Positions 7,873 through 16,524 of a DNA stretch of 64,000 nt are shown one piece after another. The notes under the pieces are model-generated. The model saw only the letters and a program-made list of their open reading frames with translations, was not told where the DNA came from and searched no databases. Both the position numbers and the translations under genes were made by a program. The stretch lies in the NCBI GenBank assembly GCA_902168105.1, contig CABHOY010000045.1:1-64000 (forward strand), read 5' to 3'. The stretch's first letter is position 1. The number at the start of each line of letters is the position of its first letter. The stretch is from an uncultured Flavihumibacter sp. (lineage in GTDB: Bacteria; Bacteroidota; Bacteroidia; Chitinophagales; Chitinophagaceae).

Positions 7873-10515
7873 ATGTCAGATAGACATGAGAATACACGGG
7901 ATTCCACGCTTACATCGGACTATCGCGATTCAAGCCCATTCGAGTTACGTTCATTACCGGAACTCATCCATGAAAAAGCGTTAGAGCACCCCGATAAGAT
8001 CGCGCTACGCTTCAGAGATGATGTGTTGACTTATTTTAATCTAAATAATTCTGCAAACCAATACGCAAGGCTACTTGCAGAATATGGTATTAAACGTGGC
8101 TGCATTGTCGGCCTTGCGGTCGATCGTTCTCCGGACATGGTGATGATCATGTTGGCTATTGTCAAGTCTGGTGCCGCGTATGTTCCGCTGGATCCCGAAT
8201 ATCCGCAGGCGAGAATTGAATTCATGCTGGAAGACACGAAGGCTGGTTTCCTGATCACTGAAGAAAAATACAACAATAGGTTTCAGACTAAAGGAAAGGT
8301 GATTTTATTGGAAGATCTGCGCAGGCAGGCGCCGCTATATTCCGTAGAGCCTCCGGGCATAACTACCAGTATGGATGACTTGGTTTATGTGTTATTCACG
8401 TCCGGATCTACAGGAAGGCCGAAAGGCGCGCAGATCACACAACGGGGATTGATGAATTTCCTTGTAGAAATGCAGAAAGAGCCTGGTCTGGATGAGAATG
8501 ACCGGGTATTGGCGCTTACAACGATCTCGTTCGATATTTCTGGTCTCGAATTATATCTTCCGCTAATTACAGGAGCGGAAGTTATACTAACAGATGCGGC
8601 GACATCAAAGGACACCCGTTTACTGATAGATATCGTCAAACAACAGGGAGTAACAGTAATGCAGGCGACCCCAGCTACCTGGAGGATGATGCTTGAGTCC
8701 TGGAATGGGAGATTACCCATAAAAGCTTTGATCGGCGGTGAAGCCTTGTCCAAGAAACTGGCGGAAAGACTATTGGATAAGTGTGATTCCTTATGGAACA
8801 TGTATGGCCCTACAGAAACTACAGTATGGTCTACATATAAGCGGATCCATGCGGATGATGAGATCATCACTATTGGACGTCCTATCAGTAATATGTTTGC
8901 CTATATCCTGGATAATCAGCTAAGACCGGTACCCGATGGCACGGTGGGAGAGATCTTCATAGGGGGCGTAGGTGTAGGCAAGGGGTATATGAACAGGCCG
9001 GAACTAAACGAACAATTGTTTATGGACGATCCGTTCTCTGACCTACCTGGAGCACGAATGTATAAAACAGGAGATCTTGGCCGAATTGTAGGGGGAGGCG
9101 AGATTCAGTGCCTGGGCAGAATAGATCATCAGGTAAAGATCCGGGGATTTAGAATTGAACTGGGAGAGATCGAACATACCCTTTGTAAACAAAAAGGAAT
9201 AAAGGATGTTGTTGTCCTGCCTAAAGACGAACGACTTGTGGCATATGTAGTGCTTGAAAAAGGGTATACAGCGCATTTTGCCGATTGGCTGCAGACGTTG
9301 AGAACAACTTTACCCGAATATATGGTGCCGAGCAATTTTGTAACACTGCCAGGCTTCCCTTTATCTCCCAATGGTAAAGTAGACCGGAATGCACTCGAAG
9401 CAATGAGGCAGGAAATGGAAAAGGCCAACAGACTGTACACCGCTCCCCGTACTGAACAGGAAAGGCTCATCGCGGGTATCTGGAGTGATCTGTTACAGGT
9501 AGACCAGGTTGGTATCAGAGATGACTTTTTCGAACTGGGAGGCACTTCTATTATAGCTATGCAGATCATGGCCAGGTTAGAAAGAGAAACGGGAAAACGT
9601 TTGCCGTTAGCCAGCTTATTTACTGCCAATACTGTGGAAAAGCTCTCGAAACAGATGGAACTGGATGACCAGTCCATTTCCTGGGAGTTACTCGTACCCG
9701 TAAAACCTACAGGAAATAAGCCTCCTATTTTCTTTGTCAATGGTCTCGACATGAACGTGTTACTCTTCAATAACATCGCCCGTAACATGGACCCCGATCA
9801 GCCGGTATACGGTTTTCAGCCAAGAGGGTTGAATGGGGTAGACGAACCTTTTGAAACGATTGAGGATATGGCGGCGGAATACATTGCGGCGTTACTGAAA
9901 AAAGACTTTACAGATGAATATATCCTAGCCGGATATTCATATGGAGGCATTGTCGCTTTTGAAATGTCAAGGCAGTTACAAATGATGGGCAAACGGGTGA
10001 AGATACTGGCGATGCTGGATACATACGCCTATAACACTGGATACTTTGAAACAGGGCTTCCTAAATACGTCAGGAAGATAAAACGTCAGTTCCCTAAATT
10101 GCTGTTTATATCAGGCTCTCTTGCGCGCCAGCCAATGGAAACTATCCGTTATCAACAGTCTTTCTTCGTACGTAAATACAATGAAATTGCTGTATATATG
10201 GGCTTACAACAACCTTTGGAATCAGACAGTGCAGAAGATAAGATCAATCAAAAATATGAAGCCGCTTATCGCAAATATCGTATGCAGCCATGCGATGCAA
10301 GTGTAATAGATCTGTTCCGCGTAGATACAAGGTTGTATTTCCTGGACGATCCCATTTATTTGGGTTGGAAGCCATACGCATTGAAAGGGATTAATATACA
10401 CGTTGCCAAAGGCAACCATAAGACATTTCTGATGCCACCCAATGATAAAGATTTCGCTATCTTGTTGCAGCGATTGGTAGACGATCGCACAAAACAGGAC
10501 ACAGATAGTAAATAG
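7873..10515 (+). CDS. Single-module NRPS-like synthetase, A-T-TE
   Basis: 880 residues. An adenylation domain (about 25-510) has TSGSTGRPKG (T176), YGPTET, YKTGD, GRIDHQVKIRGFRIELGEIE and NGKVDRNAL. A carrier domain (about 525-600) has GGTSI with Ser559 for phosphopantetheine. A thioesterase (about 630-870) has GYSYGG with nucleophile Ser689. There is no condensation domain. In the family, A-T-TE enzymes activate one acid and release or dimerise it on the TE (ralfuranone and quinone synthetases). The binding-pocket motif here, FDISGLE, keeps the Asp that pairs with an amino group, which favours an amino acid substrate over an alpha-keto acid. A beta-lactamase gene follows 10 bp later. Confidence 0.93.
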   Translation: MSDRHENTRDSTLTSDYRDSSPFELRSLPELIHEKALEHPDKIALRFRDDVLTYFNLNNSANQYARLLAEYGIKRGCIVGLAVDRSPDMVMIMLAIVKSGAAYVPLDPEYPQARIEFMLEDTKAGFLITEEKYNNRFQTKGKVILLEDLRRQAPLYSVEPPGITTSMDDLVYVLFTSGSTGRPKGAQITQRGLMNFLVEMQKEPGLDENDRVLALTTISFDISGLELYLPLITGAEVILTDAATSKDTRLLIDIVKQQGVTVMQATPATWRMMLESWNGRLPIKALIGGEALSKKLAERLLDKCDSLWNMYGPTETTVWSTYKRIHADDEIITIGRPISNMFAYILDNQLRPVPDGTVGEIFIGGVGVGKGYMNRPELNEQLFMDDPFSDLPGARMYKTGDLGRIVGGGEIQCLGRIDHQVKIRGFRIELGEIEHTLCKQKGIKDVVVLPKDERLVAYVVLEKGYTAHFADWLQTLRTTLPEYMVPSNFVTLPGFPLSPNGKVDRNALEAMRQEMEKANRLYTAPRTEQERLIAGIWSDLLQVDQVGIRDDFFELGGTSIIAMQIMARLERETGKRLPLASLFTANTVEKLSKQMELDDQSISWELLVPVKPTGNKPPIFFVNGLDMNVLLFNNIARNMDPDQPVYGFQPRGLNGVDEPFETIEDMAAEYIAALLKKDFTDEYILAGYSYGGIVAFEMSRQLQMMGKRVKILAMLDTYAYNTGYFETGLPKYVRKIKRQFPKLLFISGSLARQPMETIRYQQSFFVRKYNEIAVYMGLQQPLESDSAEDKINQKYEAAYRKYRMQPCDASVIDLFRVDTRLYFLDDPIYLGWKPYALKGINIHVAKGNHKTFLMPPNDKDFAILLQRLVDDRTKQDTDSK

Positions 10516-10525
10516 TATTGACCCA

Positions 10526-11416
10526 ATGAAGCATCGTATTTTATGCGGCAGCATTGCACTGCCTTTTTTACTGCTCACACTGCAAAGCACTGCACAAAAA
10601 AATATTGATAGAAATAAGGTTTATGAGATTGCCGAAACTGCCCGGGGACATGTTGGTATGGCCATGTTATCTCTGGAGGATGGTGATACCATGACCCTGA
10701 ACGGGCAGGACCGCTTCCCGATGCAGAGCGTATTCAAGTTTCCCCTGGCAATGGCTGTACTTGATCAGGTGGATAAGGGGAAGCTTGACCTCGATCAGCT
10801 TATCCATATCAGGAAAGAGGAATTGATGCCGAAAACCTGGAGCCCTATCCGTGAGAAATTCCCCGAAGGCACTGATATGAAGCTGAGAGATATCCTGGCA
10901 TTTACTGTTTCCCAGAGCGATAATAACGGCTGTGATCTGTTGTTCCGGCTTGTCGGAGGTACAGGCTATGTGAATAAGTACATTCATGGTCTTGGTATAG
11001 ATAGTATCGCGATCAAAGCAACAGAAAAGCAAATGGCACAAGCATGGGATGTTCAATATAGCAACTGGTCGTCGCCTGTAGCCATGCTCGGTTTGTTACA
11101 AAAGGTGTACACCGGCAAGGTCCTCTCCAAAACCAGCAACGACTTTTTGATGAAAGTCCTGGAAGAAACGACCACATGTCCAAACAGAATGAGAGGCTTA
11201 TTACCTAAAGACGCTGTAGTAGCACATAAAACAGGTACTTCCGGTACCAATGCGGCGGGTATCACTGCAGCAACAAACGATGTAGGGATTGTAACCTTGC
11301 CTAATGGCAAGCACTATGCAATAACCGTTTTTGTCAGCAATTCAAAAGCAGATGAAGCCACCCGCGATGCCGTTGTAGCGCAGCTGACCCATTTATTCTG
11401 GGACGCCGCTAAATAA
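10526..11416 (+). CDS. Class A (subclass A2-like) beta-lactamase
   Basis: 296 residues with a signal peptide (about 1-23, ending STAQ). The SxxK motif is SVFK (Ser68, Lys71), SDN is at 131-133, the omega-loop Glu is probably Glu167 in TEKQM, and HKTG is at 234-237. The QYSNW and HKTGTSG context resembles the CfxA/CepA/PER branch common in Bacteroidota. Secreted to the periplasm, it would hydrolyse beta-lactams by an acyl-serine mechanism. The 10-base gap behind the A-T-TE gene suggests one transcript. Whether it is ordinary resistance or serves that pathway cannot be told. It overlaps the 3' end of lanB by 8 bp, tail to tail. Confidence 0.93.
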   Translation: MKHRILCGSIALPFLLLTLQSTAQKNIDRNKVYEIAETARGHVGMAMLSLEDGDTMTLNGQDRFPMQSVFKFPLAMAVLDQVDKGKLDLDQLIHIRKEELMPKTWSPIREKFPEGTDMKLRDILAFTVSQSDNNGCDLLFRLVGGTGYVNKYIHGLGIDSIAIKATEKQMAQAWDVQYSNWSSPVAMLGLLQKVYTGKVLSKTSNDFLMKVLEETTTCPNRMRGLLPKDAVVAHKTGTSGTNAAGITAATNDVGIVTLPNGKHYAITVFVSNSKADEATRDAVVAQLTHLFWDAAK

Positions 11417-14400
11417 GCTGCTGCTTTTGCATAGCGACCTGCGACTCATAATATTTGCTCAGAAAATGATAGATGATCAACTCCTGTTTCCGCTGATTGG
11501 ATAATAACATCCTGTTCAGGAACATGTGAATATAACTGCCAATAAGGTCATCCCATCGCTCGCCAGGCGCATATTGTATTGCCTGCCGGATGCGGGATGA
11601 CCTTATTGCGAATATTGCAATCGCTTCTTCTATTTCATTCTCTGTATCCTGACGGGCATCCAGGAAGCTGCTGATCTGCCGCATATGTTTCCGGTAACTA
11701 CTGTTTAATTGGGTCTGTAACGGCTGACCGCCACCAAACTCCTGGAAGAAGTGATGTTGTAATTTTTTCAGATAGGCGGATTTCTGTTGCAAGGAATAGC
11801 CGAAATCCTGTAGTAGCATCTCCACTCCACGCACAGCCAGCAGCCAACGATAATTTTCTCCCTCTTCCCCCTCCAGCAGACCAATACAACCTAATGCCGC
11901 TTCGCTGTCGTAACAGAAGAGGGTTTCACTCCATTCGATAGTATCAGCGCCATATCGTTCTATTTCCCTGATATAGGTATCTGTCTGTATTTTATGAATG
12001 AGACCAGGATCCATCTCCCGGGAAATGATGGCATTAAGTTCCGATAACACCGTTTTCCAGAAATCTTTATCAGTAGCATGATGGAAACGTACCCTGATAT
12101 GATCGTCCGGATCAGTATACCGGATAAAGAACCATTTATCGATAATACCCTTCCTGGTAAGCGCTGCCACCAATGGCTTGATCACTGTTTTCAGGACTTG
12201 CTCTGTGGTATTGATGCCGGCATATATTTTTACATACAACCATTCACTACCTGGCAGGAAATGCCGTTGAGGAAGTGTTGTAATATTAGCCGTAGCTTGC
12301 TTTTTTTCCTGCCTGGCTATTTTACTTTTAAAGGGAATGATCAATTCGTTGGTAAACCGTCCGCCGGGTCCTGTTATCCAGCAATTCCCCGGTGTTTGTA
12401 ATATTTCCTGTAATGTGATCTCCTCTTTTTTAAGCAATGTGGTCACCAGCAGATGCACGCAGGATTCATTATCCAGATCAATAAACAGTTCATTGTCCCT
12501 TTCCACAATAGACAGGTACCTCGGCAAACGTAAAGCTGACCTGATGTCTTTAAAGATGCGGAAATGGTCCTGTACACCTGCATGTTTTTCAAGTAAGGCA
12601 TAATCTTTCTTATAGAGCGTCCAGGTACATTTCTGGAGCACAAATTTTTTATAGCGCACCCTCGGCAGGAAAGGCGCTGCTACCGGAAGGTTCCATTGCC
12701 AGCCGGTAGCGTGGTGCAGTTCCTGAAATTGCAGATCACACAGGAACTTATACATCGGAAGGCTACCCATGCTGAAGTTGTGCGCGGTACTTAAACGGGG
12801 TATCACCCTCTTATTAAACTTACGGGATCGCAGGATGATCGTATTGTTTTCTACCCGTACCATCAGGTCTGTTACAGGTAGCTGATGATCGGCAGCAACA
12901 CTGCCCTTACCCAGGTATACGATCTCATAATCCCTTAATTGTGGTCGTAGCAGGATGTTGCCTGTACGGGCTTCAGGTAAATGAATGATCTCAGCATAGA
13001 TAATATCCGGATTGTGCTGTGCTTCTTCCCTGAGACATTCCTGTACTTTTTCCTTCAACAGATCATCGCCATGACAGAACCTGCCTAGCAGATTAGCAGC
13101 AGAAGGACCACCACAGGAACTAAAGTCAAACAGGTAATCACCATTGTCAATGGCCTGCGCACTCTCGCTGACAATACTTCCCATGAGATAAAAGCTGTCA
13201 GGGATGGGAGTATCGCCTGTAGCTGAAAGACTCTTTATATCCGCATCGGTCAATGTTATTTCTGTTTGTTGTTGTTGAATGCATTCCAGGTATCGCTTTA
13301 CCTGGAAGTCCCGCATTTTATTCCACGAAATACTCTCCGACGTTGTCGTACCCTTTATCACAATATCATCCAGCAAAGGCGCATAGGCGGCATAATGGCT
13401 GGTATAAGCCCCATATCCGATACCGGCTTCCGTATCCAGTGCAATGGCCAGCGGAACTTCCTGTTCCTCATATCGCTCTCTGAAGTTTTTACTGAAGTTT
13501 TGGAGATCACTGGTCCGGTCAGGTGCCGGCAGTTTCCATAGGGCAGTCAGCTGTTCCTGTATTTGCGAGATGGTTTGCTGGCTGATGGTATTGGCCGTAG
13601 CGGAAAGAAAAAGATCTGTCTGTACCAGGTCTTTGTTGTTGGTATCTGGCAGTAATTGTTTAACAAGGTGATGCGTTTGCAGGTACTTGTCAATGCCCAC
13701 TGAAGGCATGCCGAGTAGTTGCCCGATAGCAGACAAATTACCATGAATACCTTCCGCATGTTGAAGTCCCTTTAGCTTCCAGGTCAGTACATGAAAAAAT
13801 TCTTCTCCCGTAATGGTCGGTTCCAGTTCACTGATAAGCAACTGGCTATCTATCAATTCTGATATAAATTCAATGGCTTCATCTTCCATGATCTCCTCAC
13901 TTGTCAAATGTGCACAGAGTTCTCCGATGGTAGCTCCTGTAGCTGCTTTTTTTAATATCTCTTCCAGGTAAGTTGAATGGTTCACAGCGGTAAGATCATA
14001 TAGCCGGAATTTATTCTTTACGGTGAATGCGGCATAACGATACATATCTCCCGTCTGATATAGCGAGTTATTAGGATAATAACGTAACTGCTCCTGTATG
14101 GCCGGTATCACTGCTATCTTTTCTGCCAGTTCGGCCACATAGTTCATGTCCAGCCGGCAGTACTTCCGGTGGGCTGTTACGTCTTCCAGGTTGATACTGG
14201 TCGATATGTCGAACGCCCCGGTTGCACAACCGGCAAACAGACCATAGGGCGTACAGCGGGTGCTCATACGTAAGATGTATCTGAACAGAGACAAAACCAG
14301 TTTGTTAATGTCCTTTTCTCCGGTGAGTTGTCCTTGCTGCCATTTCCGTAACTCATTACTTAGTTCCGGTGATGCGATATAAATAGCTTCTGCCAGATAA

Positions 14401-14531
14401 GGATCGGTAAATGTCTGTTTTATCTCGTCAGCCAATGCGGCGTATGGAAGCTGTAAAAAGCGGGTTAAAAAATCTACCGGCAGCAACGGAGCTCTAAGCA
14501 GGTAGAAGCCTTTATTGGTCATCATAGTCAT
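11409..14531 (-). CDS. lanB: Lantibiotic dehydratase, full-length LanB
   Basis: 1040 residues, the normal size of an undivided LanB. The N-terminal part (about 30-680) matches the glutamylation domain of Lant_dehydr_N, and the C-terminal part (about 745-1030) matches the elimination domain, with EWLYVKIY, FIRYTDPDDHIRVRFHH and DTYIREIERYG. In the family it uses glutamyl-tRNA to dehydrate Ser and Thr of the precursor in the cytoplasm. Several starts are close together (14531, 14525, 14522), none with a good ribosome site. It is divergent from the two precursor genes across a 246-base intergenic region. Confidence 0.95.
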   Translation of the reverse strand: MTMMTNKGFYLLRAPLLPVDFLTRFLQLPYAALADEIKQTFTDPYLAEAIYIASPELSNELRKWQQGQLTGEKDINKLVLSLFRYILRMSTRCTPYGLFAGCATGAFDISTSINLEDVTAHRKYCRLDMNYVAELAEKIAVIPAIQEQLRYYPNNSLYQTGDMYRYAAFTVKNKFRLYDLTAVNHSTYLEEILKKAATGATIGELCAHLTSEEIMEDEAIEFISELIDSQLLISELEPTITGEEFFHVLTWKLKGLQHAEGIHGNLSAIGQLLGMPSVGIDKYLQTHHLVKQLLPDTNNKDLVQTDLFLSATANTISQQTISQIQEQLTALWKLPAPDRTSDLQNFSKNFRERYEEQEVPLAIALDTEAGIGYGAYTSHYAAYAPLLDDIVIKGTTTSESISWNKMRDFQVKRYLECIQQQQTEITLTDADIKSLSATGDTPIPDSFYLMGSIVSESAQAIDNGDYLFDFSSCGGPSAANLLGRFCHGDDLLKEKVQECLREEAQHNPDIIYAEIIHLPEARTGNILLRPQLRDYEIVYLGKGSVAADHQLPVTDLMVRVENNTIILRSRKFNKRVIPRLSTAHNFSMGSLPMYKFLCDLQFQELHHATGWQWNLPVAAPFLPRVRYKKFVLQKCTWTLYKKDYALLEKHAGVQDHFRIFKDIRSALRLPRYLSIVERDNELFIDLDNESCVHLLVTTLLKKEEITLQEILQTPGNCWITGPGGRFTNELIIPFKSKIARQEKKQATANITTLPQRHFLPGSEWLYVKIYAGINTTEQVLKTVIKPLVAALTRKGIIDKWFFIRYTDPDDHIRVRFHHATDKDFWKTVLSELNAIISREMDPGLIHKIQTDTYIREIERYGADTIEWSETLFCYDSEAALGCIGLLEGEEGENYRWLLAVRGVEMLLQDFGYSLQQKSAYLKKLQHHFFQEFGGGQPLQTQLNSSYRKHMRQISSFLDARQDTENEIEEAIAIFAIRSSRIRQAIQYAPGERWDDLIGSYIHMFLNRMLLSNQRKQELIIYHFLSKYYESQVAMQKQQLI

Positions 14532-14601
14532 GTGAATACAGGTAAAAAGATAACTTTTATACGCACACCGGAATCCCCCCTTAAAAGGTGATATTTTATT
14601 T

Positions 14602-14637
14602 ACTGGAAAAAAATGTCAGAAATTCCCCCTTTCCAGT
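14602..14637. promoter_or_regulatory. Inverted repeat in the lanB-lanA intergenic region
   Basis: ACTGGAAA (14602-14609) is repeated as TTTCCAGT (14630-14637), perfect arms of 8 bp with a 20-base spacer. It sits between the divergent lanB and precursor genes, where a regulator would be expected to bind. The role is inferred. Confidence 0.4.
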
Positions 14638-14663
14638 GATGAGGTGAAGCAGGCTTTATCCTT

Positions 14664-14688
14664 ATCTTTAAACGTATCTTTTAAACGT
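14664..14688. repeat. Short tandem repeat upstream of the first lanthipeptide precursor
   Basis: ATCTTTAAACGT is followed at once by ATCTTTTAAACGT, a direct repeat differing by one base, about 90 bases before the precursor start. TATCTTTA here resembles the TAnnTTTG -7 element of Bacteroidota. It may be a tandem regulator site or part of the promoter. Confidence 0.4.
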
Positions 14689-14777
14689 AATGAAAACCGT
14701 GCCCACATTTCCCACTGTTAAAATCTAACCGCTAAAGACAAGTATTCATTTCTTAATATTTAAACCAGTTGTTAACT

Positions 14778-14933
14778 ATGAAAAAAGCGTCAAGCAGAAA
14801 GCTGAATCTTGGCAAGATCAAGATCGCCAAACTGAGCACAGCCAAACAGGAATCGAACCCACAGGCAAATGCTCCTACCTACACCGGTTGCAGTCTTTTC
14901 AGATGCCCTCCGCCTGAGAATGGCCGACACTAA
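14778..14933 (+). CDS. Class I lanthipeptide precursor (LanA1)
   Basis: 51 residues. The leader part has RKLNLGKIKIAKLSTAKQ, nearly the same as in the next gene (KKLDLGKIKIASLTRTKQ), and the LNLG box occupies the place of the FNLD-type box recognised by LanB. The core end is PTYTGCSLFRCPPPENGRH, with Cys38 and Cys43 and Thr/Ser residues available for dehydration, so up to two lanthionine rings are possible. No double-glycine site is seen, so the cleavage point is unknown. It lies upstream of LanA2 and lanC and divergent from lanB. Support is the leader conservation and context. Confidence 0.85.
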   Translation: MKKASSRKLNLGKIKIAKLSTAKQESNPQANAPTYTGCSLFRCPPPENGRH

Positions 14934-14970
14934 GTACAGCAGTTTATTCAAAATCTAAAACCGCATTCTT

Positions 14971-15156
14971 ATGAAAAAGAAAACAGAGAAAAAGCTGGAC
15001 CTTGGTAAGATCAAGATCGCCAGTTTAACCCGCACAAAACAGGATACGAACGGTATAGCGCAAGTGCCTACTACCACAATCCTCTCCTTCAGAATTTGTA
15101 CGGATGATATCAGCCAGGGTGCGCCTATTTGCAGCGTTGACTCTTGCCGATTCTAA
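14971..15156 (+). CDS. Class I lanthipeptide precursor (LanA2)
   Basis: 61 residues. It shares its leader with LanA1 (KKLDLGKIKIASLT) and then differs fully: a Thr/Ser-rich core segment (VPTTTILSF) and three Cys (43, 54, 59) in RICTDD, PICSVDSCRF. Up to three rings are possible. The 37-base gap behind LanA1 indicates one transcript with two products. It is followed by a hairpin with a T run before lanC. Confidence 0.85.
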   Translation: MKKKTEKKLDLGKIKIASLTRTKQDTNGIAQVPTTTILSFRICTDDISQGAPICSVDSCRF

Positions 15157-15160
15157 ATTG

Positions 15161-15205
15161 ATCATGGTGCGGCTTGCTGTGGTTGTTAGTCGCACCATGA
15201 TTTTT
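15161..15205 (+). terminator. Hairpin between the precursors and lanC, probable attenuator
   Basis: ATCATGGTGCG (15161-15171) pairs perfectly with CGCACCATGAT (15191-15201), followed by a T run. Placed 5 bases after the LanA2 stop and just ahead of lanC, it would end most transcripts after the precursors and let some continue. This arrangement is known from lantibiotic operons and gives more precursor than enzyme. Confidence 0.75.
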
Positions 15206-15219
15206 GTATCTGATGAAAT

Positions 15220-16431
15220 ATGGATGATAAAAGAGCGGGAAAAATCTTACAGGAGATCAGTCTTTCACTCGACTATTTTACAGCAGAAACAGCTTCTCCC
15301 GGTTTATTGGGCGGTTATACAGGTGCTGCTTTATTCTTTGCATACTACTATCAATTAACAGGAAAAAAGAAATACCTGCGGAAAGCGCATCAGCTGCTGG
15401 AAAGAAGTGTGCACGATATTGCCGGAACAGCTTTGCCATTCTCGCATTGCAGTGGTATTGCGGGGATGGTATGGAATATTCAACACCTCGCCAAAGCTGG
15501 CTTTGTGAATGAAGACGGTATGGAAGACATTTTTGAAGAAGTGGATGAAGTACTGGGTACAGCAATGCTGGAAGCCCTGCAACAGGGGCGCCACGATTTT
15601 CTGCACGAAGGACTTGGCATTGCCCTGTATTTCCTGGAAAGAGCAGCACATCCACAGGCAAAAGAATACCTGGAAGCGGTGGTGTCAACGCTGGCATTAA
15701 CGGCAGTCAAAACACGGGATGGTATTGCCTGGCAGGATCACCTGACCGGACTGGCAGACCGGCCTCCCGGTGAAGTGTCTTTTAATATGGGACTGGCGCA
15801 TGGCGCTCCCGCCATTATATCTATCCTGGGGATGATCCGCCAGAAAGGCATCGCGGTTGCCCAAACAAATGACCTCATCAGAAAAGGAATATCCTGGATA
15901 CTCGCCACTGAGAACGGCCCGGAAGAAGGATTGACCGCATTATATCCCGTACTGGTAGATGTCGAAGGCAAACCATTAACAGGAAAGCAAAGCCGCCTTG
16001 GATGGTGCTATGGCGACCTGGGAATTGCCACCCTATTACTGAACGCAGGTACCTGGTTACAGGATAAAACCTATCAGGAGAAAGCTTTACAGATCTTTCA
16101 CCATACGCTTGAACACCGCCATTTAAAAAACAGCCATGTACATGATGCCTGTCTTTGTCATGGTAGCGCCGGTATTGAGCATATCTACAGGCGTGCCTGG
16201 CTGCATACGAAAGATCCCGTCTTATTAGAGGGAGCAACGCATTGGTTAGAACAGACATTACAGATGAATACACACAAAGATGGCCCCGGAGGTTTCCGGT
16301 TTTTTGGAAAAGATGCCTATGAAAACAGTTACGGTATCCTGGAAGGGGTAGCCGGTATCGGACTTTCCCTTATGGCCGCTATCGATCGGGACACTGATCC
16401 TGCATGGGACCGCTGTATATTATTATGTTGA
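15220..16431 (+). CDS. lanC: Lanthionine synthetase LanC
   Basis: 403 residues. LanC cyclase with the GLAHG motif, zinc ligands Cys263 (LGWCYGD), Cys313 and His314 (CLCHGSAG), and the usual ending AWDRCILL. The zinc activates Cys thiols of the precursor for addition to dehydroalanine or dehydrobutyrine, forming (methyl)lanthionine rings. It lies directly behind the two precursor genes and their attenuator, and pairs with LanB on the other strand. Cytoplasmic. No transporter or leader peptidase gene follows. Confidence 0.95.
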   Translation: MDDKRAGKILQEISLSLDYFTAETASPGLLGGYTGAALFFAYYYQLTGKKKYLRKAHQLLERSVHDIAGTALPFSHCSGIAGMVWNIQHLAKAGFVNEDGMEDIFEEVDEVLGTAMLEALQQGRHDFLHEGLGIALYFLERAAHPQAKEYLEAVVSTLALTAVKTRDGIAWQDHLTGLADRPPGEVSFNMGLAHGAPAIISILGMIRQKGIAVAQTNDLIRKGISWILATENGPEEGLTALYPVLVDVEGKPLTGKQSRLGWCYGDLGIATLLLNAGTWLQDKTYQEKALQIFHHTLEHRHLKNSHVHDACLCHGSAGIEHIYRRAWLHTKDPVLLEGATHWLEQTLQMNTHKDGPGGFRFFGKDAYENSYGILEGVAGIGLSLMAAIDRDTDPAWDRCILLC

Positions 16432-16524
16432 TATTTTCGTTATATTACATATAATGCCGATCACCTGCCATGAGTTGCATGTAAACCCTCTACAGCCCAC
16501 ATTGGCATCTTAAATTGGATACCC

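Noticed and set aside
13253..13541. Plus-strand frames inside lanB
   Set aside because: Antisense to an intact LanB reading frame and without any family resemblance.
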